In this document: in pieces, positions 23,779 to 34,350 of the stretch
How positions within the stretch are numbered: the first letter of the stretch is position 1
Layout of the letters: every line of letters starts with the position of its first letter
From: Pegoplata infirma
Lineage: Eukaryota; Arthropoda; Insecta; Diptera; Anthomyiidae
Direction of reading: 5' to 3'
Assembly: GCA_963921195.1 (NCBI GenBank)
Contig: OY992536.1
Span: forward strand, 102,574,778 to 102,638,777
Length of the DNA stretch: 64,000 nt
Program-made: the position numbers and the translations under genes
Notes under the pieces: generated by a model
The model's input: the letters and a program-made list of their open reading frames with translations, nothing else
Databases searched by the model: none
What the model was told of the DNA's origin: nothing

Positions 23779-23884
23779 TATGGAAAAAAGGTCTGAAGGT
23801 TAGGTTAGGTTAGGGTGGCGGTGCCAGATGGGCACTCCGCATAGACCAATTGGTCCATAGCGATACCACAAAACTTTTTCCGCT

Positions 23885-25727
23885 TATCGATGTAAACTAA
23901 ATACATTGACCTTCATTGCGAATTGTTTCAAGCTTTTCAGGTCTATCCTCGTAATTTCCTCCAAAGTCTCGAACTGTGAACTTCCTATAATTGATAGTCG
24001 AGTTCGTGCCAAAGCCGGGCAGTGACACAGGATGTGTTCAATGGTCTCTTCGACGTCTGGTGTCTCGCACCTTTTACAGTTTGCGTCCGTAATAAGATTC
24101 ATGTTCTTGGCATGTTTTCCGACAAGACAGTGTCCCGTTATTAAACCTGTCAACATACGACATTCTATTCTCGTAAGTGTAAGTAAGAATTTAGTTCTTC
24201 CTAAATCATAGCGTGGCCATAAAATTCTGCTTATACGACTTGTCCCAAGTTCCTTCCATCTTCGATTTGCTTTGGCGACAGTTAGGGTATTTCGTTTTAG
24301 TTTGAAATGCTGGAGTGGCGGTGAAAGCATTATGGTGGTACCTATGCCATCTGCTCCAAGTTTCGCGAGTTCATCTGCTTTCTCGTTTCCTTCTATTCCT
24401 TCGTGCCCTGGTACCCATAACAGGGTTGCAAAAGTTAGTACAATTGTACCATTTTTGGTACAATTCGAAGCTCAAAAGTACAATGGTACACCATTGACTC
24501 ATTTGGTACAATTTTAAATCCATCTCAGATTGTGTTTTTTTCATGGAATTTACCCAGTTTATAGTTTTGATTGATTTACTGTGTCGACTGGATCCATGTT
24601 TGGCAGGTCTGAAATTGGTGTAAAAATACGTACAAACCAAATTTGAGTAAAATAGGCTAATATTGTACCAATAGGCAGATTTAAGTAAATATCGGGGGGA
24701 CGTTTAAACGACGGACTGGAAAACATCGCAATATCGACTCAAAAATTGATTCTGCGTCGAACGGTATATAAAGATAGCTGCCAGTCAATGTGCCAAAAGA
24801 GTACTTCATTCAAAAAATACATGGGGGTATTCGGAAACCTACTTGCCAGCCCTGTTACTGGTGGTAAAAGAGTACTTTTCTTAATTTTCTTTCTTGAAAA
24901 TACATGTATTTTTTGAAAAAAGTAATATTTTGCTACATTGCCAGGGCTGACAGTAAGATTCTGAAGACCTCTCATGTATTCTGAAATGTATTTTAAAAAA
25001 TTGATCATTTTCCACCAGTACTAGGACTCTGAATACCACCTGATACACTTTTAAAGCACAAATAAAGTACAAATGTAAATTTTATAAAAATTTGTTTTTA
25101 ATGTTTTTTCGTTCCTTTTTTAAATTAAAATAAAAAAAATAAAACAAAAACTAAACAAAAACAATTTTGGTACAATTGGGGTCGAAAAAGTACAATTTTG
25201 TGAGCTCGTTGGTACAATTTTGATGTTTTCATTTTGCAACCCTGACCCATAATAAGGTAACTTCATTATAACCGTTTTCGATTTAATTTGGTAGCTCAAG
25301 AGTGCCTTTAGAGCAGCTTGACTATCCACGTAGAAATTAAGGGTGGCACCTTTTTCCTTTGCCATATATTCCACAGCTTTTGATATAGCAGCTATCTCAG
25401 CCTGAAAGATACTCGAGTCCACGGGTAATTTAAAAGATAAGTGTTGGTCAAGTTCCAGTATCGTGAAACCAGCTCCAACACCATGCGATTGCTTCGATCC
25501 GTCAGTAAAGATATTTATTGAGTTCGCAGGAGGGCCCTGCCAGGTCGACCAGAATTCTCGATCCGGAAATCTAACTTCATATTTCCGGTCGAAAAATAGT
25601 TTGGGCACTGTGTAATCAGAGTCAATACGGTCCATATTAGCAATGTTACTGTGTCCAAAGTTGCGATACTTGAACCAATTTGACTCTTTGAGTCTGAGGC
25701 AAGCTTTGTAAGCCTCGCCCTTAGCAA
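23885..25727 (-). pseudogene. ORF2 C-terminus, RNase H + CCHC, copy 2
   Basis: Reading the minus strand, the frame opens LFAKGEAYKACLRLKESNWF, and the RNase H begins INIFTDGSKQSHGVGAGFTI with the first catalytic Asp. It continues SSIFQAEIAAI (Glu), FYVDSQAALKAL (Asp) and LWVPGHEGIEGNEKADELA. A small deletion with frameshift removes about a dozen residues before NEVTLLWVPGH, and a hAT element (24421-25244) cuts the same place. The end shows CKRCETPDVEETIEHILCHC and NVFSLHR then stop. It is more complete at the 5' side than copy 1 but cannot make a functional protein. Confidence 0.9.
24421..25244. mobile_element. hAT-type element, perfect 13-bp TIR, 8-bp TSD
   Basis: Perfect ends CAGGGTTGCAAAA and TTTTGCAACCCTG are flanked by ACCCATAA (24413-24420 and 25245-25252). 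Terminal regions repeat TTGGTACAATT. It contains a mini-me-like scrap at about 24600-24780 with GGACTGGAAAACATCGCAAT. No transposase is visible. It disrupts the RNase H of copy 2. Confidence 0.95.
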
Positions 25728-26150
25728 AGAGATCTGAAAGTCTGAGACTTTTTCCTTAGGAATAAGGTATCAGAATCTGAGACTTTTTCTATAGAAAAAA
25801 AGGTCTGAGAATCTAGATTTTTTCTATAGGAAATAGGTCTGAGAGTTTCTCTATAGAAAAAGGTTTCAGAATCGGAAATTTTATTTCGAACAAATCTTAT
25901 AATCTGTGACCTGTTCCACAGGAAAAATATCTCAAAAATGCTTTGAAATATGAGAATTTTTCTATAGCAAAATTTCTCAGAATCTGAGACTTTTTCTGTG
26001 GAAAAACGAAAAAAGTCTTAGATTCTGAGACATTTTTTGTAAAGAAGAAGTCTTAGATTCTGAGACATTGGTTCTATAAAAATAATTTTTTCAGCCTCTG
26101 ATATTTTCTGTGTAGGAATTTCTTCTATTGAAAAATTCTCAGATTTAGAA
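25728..26150. repeat. Diverged 35-bp-type satellite, continued
   Basis: GTCTGAGACTTTTTCC and TCTCAGAATCTGAGAC words continue the array of 22780-23548 after the retrotransposon insertion. This shows that the satellite was there first. Confidence 0.8.
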
Positions 26151-26504
26151 AAAGCAAAAAAAAAAATATCTAAACGATCATGAAAAACAAACGATCCTTC
26201 GGCAAAAACTAATAAATTTTATGATTTTATAGCTGTCCCATCACTTTTTTTTGCAAATGAAACGTATCCCTGTTTTTGCTCGTCCGACAAAGCATTACGA
26301 TTTTTTTTCTTTGAAGTAAAAAAAAAATTTCCCCCCCCCCTCCCAAAGCCAAAAGCTGCACCGCCACTGCAATTTCACGCAATTTTCGCAATATATTTTT
26401 TTTTTTTTTTAATTTTTAAAAAACTAAAATTAATTAATAATTTTCACAAACATCAAAAAAAACAAAATTTTTCAGATTTTAAAACCAAATTAAAAAAAAA
26501 CACG
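26151..26504. other. Unassigned AT-rich DNA
   Basis: Poly-A/T runs and a C-homopolymer patch (26330-26343). No gene or element end is seen. Confidence 0.4.
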
Positions 26505-26765
26505 TAATAAAGTTATTGTCGGTCAAGACCGACCATATAATACCCTACACCAGTGTTTCCCGGAAAATGGGTCCCAAGTTCGAACATGGACCGACTGGAT
26601 CTACCTTTTGTCAAATCTTTTATAAGTGCGACAAAACACTCACAAACCAAATTTTAGTGAAATAGGCTTCTGTTTGTGACCAATAAACCGATTTAACTGA
26701 ATATCGGCGAAAGTTTCATATGTGGCCTAAGTCCAAAAATGGTCCGATTATAATCAGATTTAATT

Positions 26766-27007
26766 CCCGTGTAAAAATGTATTAGATCTTATCTGATCTG
26801 TTCATATATATTCATATATGATCGTATCTGATTGCATATAATTATATCTGAAATGTCCAAAATCGAGATCAAATTATATCTCGGATTTGGTCAACATTGC
26901 CACAAAATTGGCATGTAATTATATTATATAATTATATACAATCAGATGCAATCATATATAATTAGATAAAAGTAGATCTGACAAGATCTAATCGATTTTT
27001 ACACGGG
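26766..27007. mobile_element. MITE with CCCGTGTAAAAAT ends
   Basis: The ends CCCGTGTAAAAATGTATTAG and, inverted, CTAATCGATTTTTACACGGG pair over more than 20 positions. The centre is built of TATCTGATC/ATATAATTATAT dyads. It is related to the CCCGAGTAAAAA family. Exact target duplication is unclear (TT on both sides). Confidence 0.85.
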
Positions 27008-27175
27008 TTAGGTTATTAAAGTACGCGTTAAACACACACAAACACAATTTTAATTCAATATTTTTTATTTTCATGAAATTTGAGGGATTTATGTGAAAAT
27101 CGGGAAGGTTGTTTGTATGGGGCTACAAGAAGAATCGGTCCGATTTCTTTAAAATTCGGAATGGTGATTTATGTG

Positions 27176-27779
27176 CACTCAAAAAAATAAAACTGTAAAG
27201 TTAACAAATTTTTTTTTGTTAACTCGAGTTTACTGGCTTTTTAGCAAATTTTTAGTTAAAATCAGCGTTTTAACTACTTTTTTTAGTTAAGTTCAATTTA
27301 CGAAAATACTAGTTTTGAACAAATTTTGTATTAATTTTTTTTGTTGACTTCAAAACTGAGTTTACGAATTTTTACTAATTAATTTGCTGATTTTTCGTAA
27401 CAAATTTGTTAAGTGGAATTTCTTGTGAAGCCTCCTATGCAAATCTCATAAGTTCTACTTAAGCTGATGAAAAAATATAAAAAATAAACTTTTAATTTTT
27501 TACAAAATATTTTCTAAATTTTAGTTTACGAAAAGTAACAAAAAGTTTAGCTGAATTCAACTAATTTTTTTGTTAATATATGTACATAAAAACGTTACGA
27601 AATTTCAGCTAAATTTTTAGTTAAAGTTACGGTTTTTTTTGCTAAATTCATTCTACGAAAAGTTAACTAAATATTTTTAGTTAAATTAACTAAAAATTTA
27701 GTTGGCCCAAAATCAGGTGCTTTTTTAGTTAAATTTAACTAAATTTTTTGTTAACTTTACAGTTTTTTTTTTTTGAGTG
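27176..27779. mobile_element. MITE with CACTCAAAAAAA ends, TG duplication
   Basis: Ends are CACTCAAAAAAATAAAACTG and CAGTTTTTTTTTTTTGAGTG, flanked by TG (27174-27175, 27780-27781). Inside are inverted TTAACTAAAAATTTAG words and GAAGCCTCCTATGCAAATCT, a segment also present in the larger MITEs of 34-53 kb. Confidence 0.85.
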
Positions 27780-28183
27780 TGGATGAAACATGATTACCTG
27801 TCATATTTCGAAAATATACCTATTTAAATACAGCTATTAGAGTCATTTGAGCCAAAACTAAAGAGGACCTTTGTATGGCGCTAGGTCTAAATATGGACCG
27901 GTTTTTTCCAATTTCAATAGGCTTCGTCCTTGGGCCAAAAGACGCTTAAGTTTCAAATTTCAAGTCAATTGATTTAAAATTGCGACCTGTATCGTGTTTA
28001 AACCGTTTACATGGACAGACAGAAGGACGGACAGACGGACGGACATCGTTAAATCGACTCAAAAAGTGATTCTGAGTCGATCGGTTTACTTAAAGATGGG
28101 TCTAGGACCAATATTTCGAGAAGTTACAAACATCAGCACAAACTCATTATACCCTGTACCACAGTGTGGTGTAGGGTATAATA

Positions 28184-28337
28184 AATTGACGATTTTTACA
28201 ATTCCTTTTTAGTTTGATATTTTATTTTTTTAATCGTTCTTCTTCATCCTTTATATCTGTCATTCGTGGTTGGAGCCATAGACAAATATTTTAAAAACCA
28301 GTTGAAACTGTATTTGTTTTAAATTTTTCATTTCAAG
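28184..28337 (+). other. Intron end preceding the helical exon
   Basis: Non-repetitive sequence ends with a pyrimidine-rich stretch and the acceptor TTTTTCATTTCAAG. Confidence 0.45.
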
Positions 28338-28498
28338 TGGTCTCATCTGTTGGAAAATGCCCTACAAACTTATTCAAGAGTTGCTGAAGATATTGAGACA
28401 TTTGGACAGAATGCCAAAATTTTAGGTAAAACAATGGAACGGGGCTTCAATACTATAAAAGAAAATGTCAAAGATGGATATAAAGGGGTTAAAACAAG
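28338..28498 (+). CDS. Helical exon of a secreted protein (FREP gene B?)
   Basis: This is a 161-bp open exon with acceptor CATTTCAAG and donor CAAG|GTTTGT. Read in phase 0 it starts WSHLLENALQTYSRVAEDIE and continues with FGQNAKILGKTMERGFNTIK and a basic tail. The pattern is amphipathic helix or coiled coil, as usually found between signal peptide and fibrinogen domain in FREPs. It enters in phase 0, which matches the end of exon 17804-17881. It leaves two bases (AG), which matches the one-base start of a fibrinogen exon such as 8129. GC content is higher than in the flanks. The matching fibrinogen exon is not in the window, so the gene either continues beyond 64000 or is broken. Family assignment is inference. 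Confidence 0.55.
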
Positions 28499-28900
28499 GT
28501 TTGTACTTATGTATGCATTTGAAGTAAAACAAGGATAGTGTTAAATTTGGCTGTGAGGAATCTTTGATACCCTGCAAAATGTTAAAAAAAAAAAAAATTG
28601 GCAGGGTCTTTTTGTTTGGTGGAACAGAGGGGGGGGGGGCTGTCGGCAGTGGTTGTTGGGTGAGACATTTCCCCCGCGATAATTGTTAAAAAATTCATTT
28701 ATTGTAATTTTTTTATATTTTTTTACATTTTGGAGGGTATAAAAGATTTGACACAACCGATATATAAAAAAATATATGCTATTTAAACTTAATATTTTTG
28801 GTGCCTCGAGCAGTAATTTTTGTGATTAAGCATTGGTCAGCCACAAATTTACATTGCACAGTATTATTTTTTTTAAGTAGCAAATAACATTTTTTTATAC
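28499..28900. other. Intron with a mini-me-like scrap
   Basis: TTTGGCTGTGAGGAATC...ATACCCTGCAAAATG and GGAGGGTATAAAAG (about 28535-28745) resemble the ends of the TTCGGCTGTGCCGAA mini-me type, with a G-homopolymer inside. No gene. Confidence 0.5.
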
Positions 28901-28901
28901 C

Positions 28902-29371
28902 AACTTAGTTGGCAAAATAAAATCACCGCTGACATACTGCTTACTCTCCCTTTATGAAATTAGTGACATCTTTATACAATTGAAGGGCTTACTGCAAGAA
29001 CTTTATAAGCAACATTTTAATTTTTCGTCTTTTTCGCCTTCTGCCGATGTTCCATTGACAGATTTTTGGCAGAAGTCTTGCTTTATCCCTTCGTACAAAT
29101 ATATTGAGAATAAAAGTTCTGCAATAGTTCTATTTTCTACATTATTTTAAAAGCTTTAAGGCAAAACCCACCATAAAATGAAATGTTGCTTATCGAGTTT
29201 TTACAATAAGCCCAGTGCCCACCAGTATCGGTGGCCACCAACAACTCGTTTAAACAATCGCTGACCAGCTGCTGACATGTCTTTTGGGAAATTTTGAAAA
29301 ATTTTATGAAGCAATTTTATAAAGGGAGAGTCAGCAGTATGTCAGGTGTGATTTTTTTTTTTGCCGACTGG
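28902..29371. mobile_element. Long-TIR MITE (AGTTGGCAAAA ends)
   Basis: About 60 bp at the left (AGTTGGCAAAATAAAATCAC, then CTGACATACTGC and CTCTCCCTTTAT) return inverted at the right (ATAAAGGGAGAGTCAGCAGT ... TTTTGCCGACTGG). The outermost base is uncertain. The GACATG/CTGACA content recalls the element at 32964-33623. Confidence 0.8.
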
Positions 29372-29901
29372 AAAAAAAATTTAAGGTCAAAAATTTTGTT
29401 TTTTGTTTTACCAAAAAATATTATTTTCTTCAAAAATTTTTATTTTATATACATCATATACATTTTTTATTGCTATTTTTTATACATTTCTTATTTAATG
29501 TTTTTTTTCTCTCTCTCTCTTTTTAGTTTGGATAAATTGCATAAAGGTATTTTAACTTTATAAGTGGTTTTCAGAATAATATCAGTCAGCAAGAGATTTC
29601 TGCAATTCATTTTACAAGAAAACTACTTACCCTTAAAACTAGGGCACTTCGATTTTAAGACAGTTTACATATCACTTATTTACTTGTGTAGTGTCATAAC
29701 TCAAAAAACGTGAATTTTGTGTTAATGGCACAGAACAATTTGTTATAGCATGCTTTATATTGTGTCAAAAATCCGTATTAATAGGAGGAAAGGAGGAAAT
29801 CGAAAAAAAATTAATTTTTGCTTTCATCTCATTCATACTCTCAAAATAAATCCTTATAAAATGATGACAAGAAAATCTGGTAATTTTTTAGTTTTTTGCT
29901 A
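29372..29901. other. Unassigned intronic DNA
   Basis: T-rich sequence with a CT run at 29507-29521 and GGAGGAAAGGAGGAAATC near 29785. No ends or coding signals. Confidence 0.4.
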
Positions 29902-30981
29902 CACTCAAAAAAAACCTTGTAAGAACCTTGTACAAGAAAAACTTGTAACTTTTTTTTGTTTGCTACCTCCTATTTGGCAAAATTTCCTAGTAATTTTACA
30001 AGCTTTTTACCAATAATTTTATAATTTTACAAGGTTTTTACCAATAAAATTGTATATTTAAAAATTTTTTGACACGATAAAATTTACAAATAGGTTTCGT
30101 AATTTTACTAGATTTTTTGCTACCTCTTATTTTACGAGAATTCCTAGTAATTTTACAAGCTTTTTACCAATAATTTTGTAATTTTACAAGCTTTTTACCA
30201 ATAAATTGTAAATTTACAGTTTTTTGGCGCAATTAAAATTACAAGGAATTCTTGTGAATTTACTAGATTTTTTTTTGTAAAATTATCTTGGAAATTTGTA
30301 AAATTACAAAAAAATTTTAAAATTACAAAAAAAATTGTTATATTACAAAACAAAATGTAAATTTCGATCCAAAGTTGTTTGTTAAAAAAAACAAGGAAAA
30401 CTGTCAAATATTGGTAAAATGGGATTACGAGACTTTTCCAACATACCAAAAAAAACTTTTTTTAAATTACTACTAAAAGTCTCGTTATCCCATTTTACTA
30501 ATATTTGACAGTTTTCCTTGTTTTTTAACAAATCTAAATTTACATTTTTTTTGTAATTTTACAATTTTTTTTTGTAATTTTACAAATTTTCAAGATGATT
30601 TTACAAAAAAAAAATCTAGTAAATTCACGAGAATTCGTTGTAATTTTAATTGCGCCAAAAAACTGTAAATTTACAATTAAATTGGTAAAAAGCTTGTAAA
30701 ATTACAAAATTATTGGTAAAAAGCTTGTAAAATTACTAGGAATTTTCTTAAAATAGGAGGTAGCAAAAAATCTAGTAAAATTACGAAACCTCTTTGTAAA
30801 TTTTATCGTGTCAAAAAATTTTTATTTTTTTATTTACAATTTCATGGCTAAAAACCTTGTAAAATTACAAAAATATTGGTAAAAATCTTGTAAAATTACT
30901 AGGAATTTTTGTCAAATAGGAGTTAGCAAACCAAAATAGTTACAAGTTTTTCTTGTAATTTTACAAAGTTTTTTTAGGGTG
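29902..30981. mobile_element. Foldback MITE, CACTCAAAAAAAA family, TA duplication
   Basis: TA flanks both ends. The left arm is mirrored almost fully by the right arm around a centre near 30460. Landmarks GGGATTACGAGACTTTTCC and TGGCGCAATTAAAATTACAA appear once per arm in opposite orientation. It is non-coding, and its single strand would form a hairpin about 500 bp long. Confidence 0.88.
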
Positions 30982-31082
30982 TAGTAATTTGACAAAGTTT
31001 TTTTTTGTGTGTACCTTCTACATATTTGACGAGAATTCCTAGTAAAAATTACGAGGTTTTTTGTAATTTTACAAGCTTTTTC

Positions 31083-31720
31083 GTTTATTAGAGTCATTTG
31101 AGCCAAAATTTTAGAGAACCTTTGAATGGGGGCGAGGTTTAATCATGGACCGATTTTTTCCAATTTCAATAGGCTTCGTCCTTAAAATTGATTTAAAATT
31201 GCAACCTGTGTCGTGTTTACACCGTTAACATCAATGGTTCCCAACCTTTTTTACGCCACGCCCCACTTTTAAGTTAAAAAAATTGCCTTGTCCCCCCTAA
31301 CGAAAAATTTGTTAATTTTTCTAATTTTTGTTTCTAATGAAAAATTATTACTAGTTTAGCAAAGTTTTTGTAAAATAAGTATTTTAAAGTTTTTAGTAAA
31401 ATTGTTAGGCAATTAACAAAATTTTTTTAGTTAATTTTGCGAAAAAAAAAATAGTTTTTGAAGTTAATTTGACTAAAAAAAATCTTGAAAATTTGCTCGT
31501 TGCCGCCCTAGAACCTTCAAATTGCCTCCCAGTGGGGCGAGACTCAAAGGTTGGGAACCATTGGTTTACATGGACAGACGGACCGACGGACATTGCTAGA
31601 TCGACTCAAAACGTGATTCTGAGTCGATCGGTACACTTAAAAGTGGGTCTAGGACCAATATTTACAAACATCATCATAAACTCATTATACCCTGTACAAC
31701 AGTGTGGTGTAGGGTATAAT
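31083..31720 (+). mobile_element. Mini-me-like element, 5'-truncated, split by a hAT
   Basis: It matches 27825-28183 (TTAGAGTCATTTGAGCCAAA to the TACAACAGTGTGGTGTAG end). The sequence CCGTTTACATGGACAGAC of that copy is here divided by the insert at 31232-31563. Confidence 0.85.
31232..31563. mobile_element. hAT MITE, 18-bp perfect TIR, 8-bp TSD
   Basis: CAATGGTTCCCAACCTTT and its exact complement AAAGGTTGGGAACCATTG form the ends. GTTAACAT (31224-31231) and GTTTACAT (31564-31571) flank it, one mismatch. The empty site GTTTACAT exists in the copy at 28005-28015, which confirms the target. GTTCCCAAC ends are classic for hAT elements. Confidence 0.95.
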
Positions 31721-31732
31721 TAAAAACTTCAG

Positions 31733-31941
31733 TGGGCCATAAAAACGAAAACCGAACTGGCTTTGGTAAAACCCTTTGGGGATTTGATAGAATTCTTTCA
31801 TATGACATTGAATACATTAAGGCCTAAAGCGATGACCCAAAATTTTTTACTCAGTGTTATCGAAGATGATAAGATTTTACTGGCAGTTACGATATTATTT
31901 CAAATTTTAATCGAATTATGTGAAGAATTTCGTTCGTCTGA
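31733..31941 (+). CDS. Candidate exon, helical and hydrophobic
   Basis: After CTTCAG, a 69-codon open stretch reads WAIKTKTELALVKPFGDLIE, then FFHMTLNTLRPKAMTQNFLL and SVIEDDKILLAVTILFQILI, and ends at a possible donor GA|GTAAAA. It enters in phase 0 and leaves two bases, the same phases as the exon at 28338-28498. It therefore cannot follow that exon but could replace it. GC content is higher than its flanks. The acceptor's pyrimidine tract is poor. It may be an alternative exon, an exon of another paralogue, or a remnant. I recognise no family. Confidence 0.35.
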
Positions 31942-32348
31942 GTAAAAATTCGATTACAACCGTCTCTAGTAATTACCCCCACCCCTTTTCCTTAATGTGC
32001 AGTTTAAAAGTAACGCTTAATTGAAATTGATCGCGCATAAATGATGCTGTATCCTATACATTTTGCTCACTGCTATTATTTTGCACCGCATGGTACTTTA
32101 TATTTATTGATTTTTAATTGTATTTTTATTTTTTAAGAATTTCTACCCGGAAAAAATTTAGAAGTTGGAAATAAAAAACGAGGATTCTCAAAAAATAGTC
32201 TACAAGGTCGTACTATGAAGACAGGAAATGACTAAATGTGATGAACTTAAGCGCTAAAATTGTCTACACTAAAAAAAATTATTGTTAAATATTCGAAATA
32301 AATTGATCGTTAACCAAAAAATCATATTAAAAACACAGTAAAGGGCAG
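31942..32348. other. Unassigned DNA
   Basis: No recognised element. A short C-rich tract (31976-31988) and mixed composition follow the candidate exon. Confidence 0.35.
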
Positions 32349-32519
32349 TTTACACGTTAACTACCCTTGACCACCCTTATCTACTATTTCCCAGTATTGG
32401 TGATACGGTTTGCCGGGTTTAAATAATTTTGTATGAAAAATTATTTGAATTTGACAATTACTATGCTTCAATACTGGGAAATAGTAGATAAGGGTAGTCA
32501 AGGGTAGTTAACGTGTAAA
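32349..32519. mobile_element. Hairpin MITE, about 52-bp arms
   Basis: TTTACACGTTAACTACCCTT and the following ATCTACTATTTCCCAGTATT return inverted on the right side (AATACTGGGAAATAGTAGAT ... AACGTGTAAA), with a ~60-bp loop. The arms are nearly perfect, so the insertion is young. Confidence 0.88.
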
Positions 32520-32963
32520 TTTAGCTTAATACTAAATCGAACTTTCCGAATGGGAATGGGATGAAACCAAAATCAAATGAAAGTTGATATTTTCCATAAC
32601 AAACCCCTCAAGGTTTTTTTTTGGTTTAGTGCTAGATTTTTTTTACACGCATTTGAAGTTGGTAATTTTAAAGCATTTAAAGTTTTTGTATACTAAATAT
32701 GTCCTTCTTTAAAGGCCCCTGGCTGTGCCCCTATTGGACATGTGGAGTCCAATGTCCAAACTAAAGCTCCAAATTATAAACGGTATGAATTTTGCTCATG
32801 CGCAGGTAAAAGGGGGGGGGGTGAACTTCCCCCAGACCAAATTTAAAAAAGAAAGAAAAAATGAAAGAAAAAGGAAAAGGAAAAAAAAATAAGAAAGAAT
32901 GAATAAAACTTGCAAAAAAATTTTTCAAATGCGAAAATTTTTACAGAAAATAATCCAAACATT
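32520..32963. other. Unassigned, shared poly-C/poly-purine repeat
   Basis: The G-run and CAGACCAAATTTAAAAAAGA at 32810-32855 resemble 22430-22460. No coding signal. Confidence 0.4.
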
Positions 32964-33623
32964 CCCAGTTGGCAACGTCCTCGAGCCATCCTCAGTGACG
33001 GAGCGGTGACATGTCAGAGTCACTGCTGACATCCACAAGACATACCTATGTACTGGGTTGAGGACTTTTCGCCTTTTTTAGTCCCAACTGGATTTGAACC
33101 TGGAACCTCCAGTTTATTAGTCCCACACCTTACTACTTGTTCCAAACTTTATATTGAAAATTGTTTGTCTATTTATGACCGTATTTACATTAGGCAATTT
33201 TAATTGCGGCAATTCTGATTTTATCGTGTATCAGAGAGAGATCTAAGATTCTTCCCTCTCTCTCTGATACATTAGAAAATCAAAATTGCCGCAATTAAAA
33301 TTGCCTTATGTAAATTCGGTCTATTACTTTTATTGAACTTGTTAGATTTTGATTTTATTTTAAATAAATCGATAATATTGCCATCTTTTTCTTGGAAATT
33401 GAAGAGTTGCCCAGATTTAAAAATCTAATTTAATATACTGCTATTCTGAAGACATTTCCTTTTAGACGTCTTAGAGGAATTGTCCACACTTTTAAAGCAA
33501 ACATTCAGTGCTGACAATGTTAGGACATGTCATCAAGGATTACCTATGACTTGTCAGAACCTGAAGACATTTCCTCAAGGAATCACTGTGGAAATTTCCT
33601 CTGTGACACATTTTCCAACTGGG
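32964..33623. mobile_element. CCCAGTTGG-ended element with tRNA-like segment
   Basis: Ends are CCCAGTTGG and CCAACTGGG. Near both ends are inverted TGACATGTC/GACATGTCA and CAGTGACT-like words. A minus-strand B-box match (GGTTCAAATCC at 33090-33100) lies inside. A hairpin MITE (33177-33321) is nested. No target duplication is certain. Confidence 0.65.
33177..33321. mobile_element. Small hairpin MITE
   Basis: GACCGTATTTACATTAGGCA with AATTTTAATTGCGGCAATT is mirrored at the right end, closing with GTAAATTCGGTC. TAT lies on both sides. The loop contains a GA/CT run. Confidence 0.85.
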
Positions 33624-34350
33624 TTTTTAAAGAAAAAAATCTAAAAATTTTTATAGGGAAAATCTGAAACTTTTTAAAGAAAAAATGTGACTAAATTTGA
33701 AAATTGTTTGTGAAAAAAATGTCTGTCAATCTAGAAGTTCTTATTAGAGCCCCCGGGTAGACCGGTCTACCCGGATAACCGTTCTTTCGGTCTACCCGGG
33801 TATACCGATCTTTTTATTAATATTTTTTTTTCAAAAATTTCTACCATTTTTAAGAACAACTCAAGAATCGAAACTCAAATATTATGTAAAGAAAGTGAAT
33901 TTTTTACAAAACTTCGTTACAATTCGAACAATTTCGTTAAATCGATGTCTCAAAAACTAAGCAAGGTACAGCAAAACCGAAAAAATTTTCAAAGGGAAGA
34001 CAATTAAGAAAAATATGGAACAGTCTTCCTCTATCCATGTGTGGACTCAATAGGTCTGAAATTTTAAATTAAAAATTCGCATTCCGGAAAATTTTAAAAA
34101 GCCAATATCTCGGTAAGTAGTGCCCACACGATAAAAAGTCCAAAGGAATTTTTGTTTCTCTTTACTTGTAGAACTTGACCACAAAATATCCGAAAGTCCT
34201 GAGATAAAAAGTTTTTGAGTTATTTGATTTTAAATTTTTTTTAGGACCGCAAAACCCATTACTTTACGAGTTTAACACCGATTTCTCAAAATTTTTGTTC
34301 TACGACCGTGACCAAAAGCTGTGGGTAGTTCGGCAATTATATCAAGAGTA
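33624..34350. other. Unassigned DNA with a palindromic C/G-rich tip
   Basis: At 33745-33800, TAGAGCCCCCGGGTAGACC leads into a perfect 18-bp palindrome GGGTAGACCGGTCTACCC. This looks like one end of a hAT-type element whose other end is missing. The remainder is an unidentified repeat: its last part (TTACGAGTTTAACACCGATT) recurs at 48967. Confidence 0.5.

Larger units (their letters stand above)
23797..25727 (-). mobile_element. Non-LTR retrotransposon copy 2 (5'-truncated)
   Basis: The minus strand runs from a linker region through RNase H and a CCHC knuckle to a stop, a 3' UTR shared with copy 1 (GTGGTATCGCTATGGACC, then GGTCTATGCG), and a CCCTAACCTAACCTAAC tail. It sits within the satellite array. 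TCTGAAG at the tail side and TCTGAAAG at the other side may be the target duplication, but this is not clean. Confidence 0.85.
26505..28183 (+). mobile_element. Mini-me-like element with two nested MITEs
   Basis: It opens with GTAATAAAGTTATTG and the hairpin GTCGGTCAAGACCGAC, contains ACAGACGGACGGACATCG, and ends in the TACCACAGTGTGGTGTAG hairpin. It is colinear with the short copy at 9084-9541 over both ends. MITEs at 26766-27007 and 27176-27779 are inserted. Confidence 0.88.

Noticed and set aside
23797..23815. Telomere or interstitial telomere repeat (TTAGG type)
   Set aside because: Only three to four units, exactly at the 3' end of a retrotransposon copy and matched by copy 1; it is the element's tail.
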